This document shows, piece by piece, positions 59,644 to 64,000 of a DNA stretch of 64,000 bases. The position numbers and the translations under genes were made by a program. The stretch covers positions 802,511,160-802,575,159 of the forward strand of contig CM060919.1 in the NCBI GenBank assembly GCA_030737875.1, given 5' to 3'. Numbering within the stretch: the first letter of the stretch is position 1; every line of letters starts with the position of its first letter. Under the pieces are notes generated by a model. The model did no database searches, was not told where the DNA came from, and worked only from the letters and a program-made list of their open reading frames with translations. Source of the DNA: Allium sativum (Eukaryota > Streptophyta > Magnoliopsida > Asparagales > Amaryllidaceae).

Positions 59644-62185
59644 TGTGACGGCCCGCCCCGCACCAACCGATATTTACTCCAAAAGTGCGCTGTACACATG
59701 TCCAGTTAGCACGGAACGGTCGCCAAAGAAAGGAAAGAAGGGAATGAACTAATCAAGGAACCTGTAGAATGTCTCACAGCGCATGGGATAAAATATAATA
59801 ATAATATACTTGACATAAAACAGGTGAGACAGTGCATAAGCTGATAACTAAAACCAACATAAATCATCAGAGCAGCGGAAATCCAAGTACAGCTTATTAC
59901 AATCTTTTCAAATTTACTGTCTCTAACAAAAGAAAGCTGAAATAGAAGATGCACCACCAATGCCCAAGCAGCGATCTTCAACAACACAGGGAGAATACTA
60001 TATATATATTACGTGGAAGCCTCCTGCTCGTCTCCGGATCATCTACCCGTGCATCACCAGCTAACCTGTCTCTAGTCTGCTCGTGTGAGCACCCAGAGTA
60101 ATAAGAGGAGACATAAAACTCTGGGTCAGACATAAAGCCTGGTATGAGCGATAAGCATCCAAACAGAATAATAACAGGTACACTAAACCATACCTGAATC
60201 TGGACCTGCAATCAAAGAGTTAGTACCACATACCGTACAATACTCCAAGGTGCCATAATAAATAGTGTAAGAATACGGGGGTGGGGTGTGCATGTCAAAA
60301 TGAGAGCAAACAGATCATCCATAGCAACCATCCTCACATCCCTCACTCAGTGCGTAAAGCGTACGACATCTACCACTTTGGAACACTAGACAAACTGAGG
60401 TAACGACGAATCCCGACTTGTAGAAACCCTGCTGCGACCAAGCCAAACACTTGGAGTCATGACCAAACATTTCAATGACCCACTTCATTGGTCATAGCCC
60501 TTGGTTCTACCAATGCCATAATGGCCCTGAATCCGCCTTCATATCTCCTACCATAGTGGTCCAAAGCTATAGGTGTCGATAACTCCTTGGCACGCGTCCC
60601 GCAGCAAAGCCCAACCATGAAGCGAACTCGTTGATTCCCATCCGAACCCTGAGCTCTAACCTCTCATTTGGACTTCCTTTGCATCTCGGGTTTGGTTGAA
60701 TTGGAGTGGGTCTTCAGAAAAATTGTCGTACAGTAACAGTCATAGAACTCGGTTCGGTTCGGTAGCGTCGGTTCGGGTCGGTCCTCCATCCTTGCCATCT
60801 TCCCTTTGGTTCGGGTCGGTTGCTTCACTCCGGGTCGGGTCGGGGTCCTCCTCCTCCGGGTCGGGTCGGGGTGCTGTCCTCCTCCAGCTCATGCTCCTTT
60901 TCCAATCAGCTCCCTCGTTCCTATCTAATCCGATCCGATCCGATCACCTCGCCTTACTCTGGTCGTAGCCTTCATCTTGAGCCGATCCGATTTGGCTTCT
61001 ATTACCCTTCCGATCCGATCCCCTTGTCCACTCCAACCCTAAGGAAATGGCCTTCCTTCTTGCCACGTCTTCTATGTGCTAAACTCCGGTTCGGGTTGGA
61101 TTTCCTTGCCCAGTTCACATGTCCGATCCGAGCCCCCCCATCCGATCCGATCCGAAGCTCTGCACAGCTTTCTGCAACTTTTTCCAGCAACTTGTTTACG
61201 CCATTCGACGACGTTTTTGACAAATCTAACTATTCTAATCAATTATAATTCATGTCAAACTGTCATAGCGACATATAACATCAATTGCAAACACCATAAC
61301 AACAATTCAAATGAACCAAAATGGATCAAAAGTGGTTAAAACCTCACATTTTCCTATAATCCTTCTTAATCATGTTTAAGCATACGATTAGCAAAACACA
61401 TCGAAATTAACCCAAATTTCTAACAGTGCCTTAAAACATTATTTTAGAATTTCAAGAATTTTTCCAGAATTTATTTACGTATAAATTCGCTAATCTTCAC
61501 TAATTACCCTTAATCACCGTAATTAGTGCAAAAACTATGCAAATCACTCACCTTGGCCACAAATGAAATTCTCAGAACTGAAACTCCTCTGATTTGGGGC
61601 GAATACTGATGTCTAACAGCAGCTCTAACCTTGCTTTGGTGCTTTTTCTCCTTAATTTGGTGTTGCTAAGCCTAATCTTCAATTAGAGAGTGATTTGGGG
61701 TGTTTTAGATGTAGGAAGCCATTACTAAGGTCTCAAGGAGGTTTGTGGCGGCTCAAAACTGAAATGAAAGTGATAACCTAACCCTAATCAGTCCTCCTAT
61801 ACCTCTAAACCCGAAATTCCCTTTGGGCTTAGCTGTTAATCACCCGGTTAAGCCCAATTAAGCTGTCTTTCACTATCTGAAACTTGTTTCAGCCATATCT
61901 CCCAAACGGTGAGTCCGTTTGGCTAATGTGACCACTCTACGGAAAGAGAAACCATCATTCGAAGCCGATGGAAGTGGTTTGAGGTCAAAATTCCTTTCCA
62001 ATCAAAAGTTATGGTCAAAACAGTGATAACTAGGGGTAAAATGGTCATTTAAAAATCGGGAAAAATCATGAACATGGGAAATGACCACAATAGTCGTCTC
62101 CCAAAGTTACATGACCATACGACTTCGTATGTGAAAGAAATAAATATTCTACGATCCTACGATGCGTAGAATGCGGGTCGTTACA
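59644..62185 (-). mobile_element. 3' LTR of element E, 2.5 kb
   Basis: TGTGACGGCCCGCCCC on the left and GGGTCGTTACA on the right give TG...CA ends. The inside is more GC-rich than the rest of the window, with a GGTTCGG/GGGTCGGGTCGGGG-rich stretch (60748-60880) and a run of TCCGATCCGATCC (60925-61155). Open frames at 60696-61339 come from this repetitive composition and have no domain. Confidence 0.88.
60748..61160. repeat. G-rich and CCGATC-rich low-complexity block in E LTR
   Basis: GGTTCGGGTCGG words, then two GGGTCGGGTCGGGG runs separated by a CTCCTCCTCC stretch, then clusters of TCCGATCCGATC. The six G-runs could form a G-quadruplex on the + strand. Confidence 0.75.
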
Positions 62186-62203
62186 TTCTTCCCCCCTTAA
62201 GAA
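62186..62203 (-). promoter_or_regulatory. polypurine tract of element E
   Basis: TTCTTCCCCCCTTAAGAA on the + strand is a purine-rich run ending GGGGGGAAGAA on the - strand, directly against the LTR edge. Confidence 0.88.
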
Positions 62204-62340
62204 ATTTCGTCCCCGAAATTCCTTAACCCTAAACATACAAGGGATCCCGCATGCCTAACAACCATATACAACAATCAAATATGCAAAACAAGCAAACAAG
62301 TCTATCCTAGCATGCGGAAAACTAAATTTCTAATAAAATC

Positions 62341-64000
62341 TTACCAGACAAAGAGTTCTGGATACTCCTTCCTTATGTCCTCTTCTGTTTCCCAAGTACA
62401 ATCATTCTCGTCTTCGCTCCACTGTACCTTGACTAGCTTCACCGACTTCCTTCGAAGTTGCTTCATGTCGTGTGCGACAATACGGGCCGGCTTGCGGTTT
62501 CCAACCGCCTCGGGTTCTACTTCGAAGTCTTCCAACTGATCAGGTGAGATAGTCATATCTGAGTCGTGAACGAACTTCCTTAGTTGGGAAACATGAAATA
62601 CGTTGTGAACTCCCGCCATCTTCTCTGGTAAGTCAATTCTATATGCCAAATTCCCGACTAGCTCAAGAACAGGGAATGGGCCAACAAATCTTGGTGTCAA
62701 CTTGCCTCTCCTGCCAAATCGTATTACGCTCTTCAACGGAGAAATCTTGACAAACACCAAGTCACCAACGGAGAATTTTAGCTCTCTTATCCTCTTATCA
62801 GCATAACTTTTCTGCCTATCTTGGGCTGCCTTCATTCGTTGCTGAATAATCTTGATTTTATTTGAAGTTTCCCTCACCACATCTGGTCCAAGCATAAACT
62901 TCTCGCCAGTCTCTATCCAACATGATGGTGAGTTGCACGGTCTTCCGTACAAAGCTTCAAACGGAGCCATACCGATACTGGATTGGTAGCTATTATTGTA
63001 TGCAAACTCTACCAGATGCAAATGGTCATCCCATGATCCACCAAAATCCAATATACATGCTCTCAAGAGATCTTCCAAAATACGATTCACCCTCTCCGTC
63101 TGACCGTCTGTCTGAGGATGATATGCGGTACTGAGATGTAACTCTGACCCTAGAGCCTCTTGTAAGCTCTTCCAAAACCCACTAGTGAACAACGGGTCTC
63201 GGTCGCTCACAATGCTTTTGGGTACTCCATGAAATCTCACTACCCACTTCATATATAATTCTGCTACCTTAGCTGCCGTTCTAGTCGATTTGACTGGTAT
63301 AAACCTTGCACTTTTAGTCAGTCGATCTACAATTACCCAAATGCTGTCATATCCCGATCTAGTCCTTGGTAACCCATCGATGAAATCCATCGAGACTTGC
63401 TCCCATTTCCATTCGGGAATTTCTAAGGGCTGTACCAACCCACTAGGCTTCTTTTGCTCGGCCTTAACTAGCTGGCAATTCATGCACTTGGATATAAACT
63501 TCCCAACGTCTCTTTTCATCCCTTCCCAGTAGTAAGTCTGCTTCATATCTCGATACATCTTGTTACCACCGGGGTGTATAGTCAGCTTTGAGTGATGACA
63601 TTCTCTAAGCACTTCATCCCTCAATCCATTAACATTGGGTACAACAAGCCTTCCATTCTTTCTAAGCCATCTATCTCGATCAAGCCCATACTTGTTCATC
63701 TCCTCATCGATACCCATCTCTAACTTGGAGATGATTTCCAATAGGTTAGGATCGTCCCTCTGACTAGAGCCGATCCGCTCAATTAAAGTGGGTCTGATCG
63801 TCAAAATTGCTAACATTTCTGGATTCAATTCGCACTTTGGTCTGAAATCAAACCCCGCGATATACTCCAGTTGCTTCCATTCAAGGAACATAGCCCCTAA
63901 GCTGGCATGTCTTCTACTCAATGCATCAGCCACCGCATTACCCTTTCCCGGTGTGTATGCAATGTCAAAATCATAGGAAGCTAAGAATTCTAACCATCTC
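62341..64000 (-). CDS. pol: gypsy Pol C-terminus: RNase H end, integrase, chromodomain (partial)
   Basis: Open from the window edge to TAA at 62341-62343, at least 550 codons. It begins in the RNase H tail RWLEFLASYDFDI and the linker GKGNAVADALSRRH (no start codon here; 63933 is Val within the linker). Integrase follows: HHCC (HHSKLTIHP ... CMNCQ), the DDE core with D in SMDFIDGLPRT, D in SIVSDRDPLF and E in TDGQTERVNRILED, all present. Then YGRPCNSPSCW, the GPY/F-type GKLTPRFVGPFPVLELVG, VHNVFHVSQLRK, and a C-terminal chromodomain-like VKVQWSEDENDCTWETEEDI-RKEYPELF. It looks intact. The chromodomain tail assigns it to chromoviruses, probably Tekay/Del-like. Confidence 0.95.
   Translation of the reverse strand, partial: RWLEFLASYDFDIAYTPGKGNAVADALSRRHASLGAMFLEWKQLEYIAGFDFRPKCELNPEMLAILTIRPTLIERIGSSQRDDPNLLEIISKLEMGIDEEMNKYGLDRDRWLRKNGRLVVPNVNGLRDEVLRECHHSKLTIHPGGNKMYRDMKQTYYWEGMKRDVGKFISKCMNCQLVKAEQKKPSGLVQPLEIPEWKWEQVSMDFIDGLPRTRSGYDSIWVIVDRLTKSARFIPVKSTRTAAKVAELYMKWVVRFHGVPKSIVSDRDPLFTSGFWKSLQEALGSELHLSTAYHPQTDGQTERVNRILEDLLRACILDFGGSWDDHLHLVEFAYNNSYQSSIGMAPFEALYGRPCNSPSCWIETGEKFMLGPDVVRETSNKIKIIQQRMKAAQDRQKSYADKRIRELKFSVGDLVFVKISPLKSVIRFGRRGKLTPRFVGPFPVLELVGNLAYRIDLPEKMAGVHNVFHVSQLRKFVHDSDMTISPDQLEDFEVEPEAVGNRKPARIVAHDMKQLRRKSVKLVKVQWSEDENDCTWETEEDIRKEYPELFVW

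Larger units (their letters stand above)
59644..64000 (-). mobile_element. Ty3/gypsy chromovirus-like element E, 3' part
   Basis: A - strand LTR retrotransposon inserted into B's 3' LTR. Seen here are its 3' LTR (59644-62185), polypurine tract and the 3' end of pol. Its pol frame is open to the window edge without a stop, unlike all others here, so it is the youngest element in the window. The five bases left of it are GAGAA; the right target copy is outside the window. Confidence 0.92.

Noticed and set aside
60696..61339. Overlapping open frames of 73-142 codons, Ser/Pro/Arg-rich
   Set aside because: They arise from repeated GGTTCGG and CCGATC words within an LTR; all frames look alike and no domain is present.
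62312..63976. Several + strand open frames of 60-80 codons
   Set aside because: They are shadows of the - strand integrase frame of element E.
1..64000. tRNA, rRNA or other structured RNA genes
   Set aside because: I saw only primer sites resembling the tRNA-Met end and no cloverleaf or rRNA core; an RNA search program would be needed to exclude small RNAs.

Overview
This is a plant nuclear window, most likely from a eudicot. It is AT-rich and almost wholly built of nested transposable elements. The evidence is plant-type LTR retrotransposons (Ty3/gypsy with initiator-Met-tRNA primer sites, Ty1/copia), a Helitron with plant-type ends, and MITEs. I see no prokaryotic operons, rRNA, tRNA or CRISPR. 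The only host-like gene I can argue for is a chain of small exons inside the Helitron.

Layout. (1) 1-5412: gypsy element A, + strand, decayed gag-pol plus the start of its 3' LTR; its left end lies outside the window. (2) 5409-14968: a non-coding LTR element H on the - strand, arranged LTR(partial)-internal-LTR(complete, 4.9 kb)-internal(partial). It ends in a 35-37 bp locally templated patch. (3) 15004-17218: low-information DNA with fragments resembling a plant transposase on the - strand. (4) 17219-37897: a decayed SIRE-like copia element F, + strand. Its 5' LTR is split by a 16.2-kb Helitron (18017-34244). The Helitron carries a candidate multi-exon gene (promoter-like region about 18300, stop about 33178), a GGCGCC-rich Harbinger-like MITE, a foldback MITE, and a nested copia element G (25718-30596, - strand, TTCAT target duplication) that sits in an intron of the candidate gene. 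(5) 37898-39477: part of a gypsy-type LTR C (- strand) that interrupts F. (6) 39478-about 46103: LTR D (- strand, 3.4 kb, with a hairpin-forming minisatellite) and a decayed internal region. (7) 46104-59643: gypsy element B, + strand, with a 5.0-kb 5' LTR and a 3' LTR cut short. (8) 59644-64000: chromovirus-like gypsy element E (- strand), inserted in B's 3' LTR, with an open integrase-chromodomain reading frame that runs off the window.

Main inferences. A (1-5412) and B (51614-57025) match at a constant offset of 51613 with about 18 mismatches by eye and share their inactivating stops and frameshifts. B's own two LTRs differ far more. A and B therefore look like products of a recent segmental duplication (or an assembly duplication), not of separate insertions. 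H shares its primer-site leader and polypurine-tract block with A/B but has no coding capacity, so it looks like a non-autonomous partner of that lineage. The insertion order around F is readable: F, then the Helitron in its LTR, then G in the Helitron; separately C into F, D into C, B next to D, and E into B.
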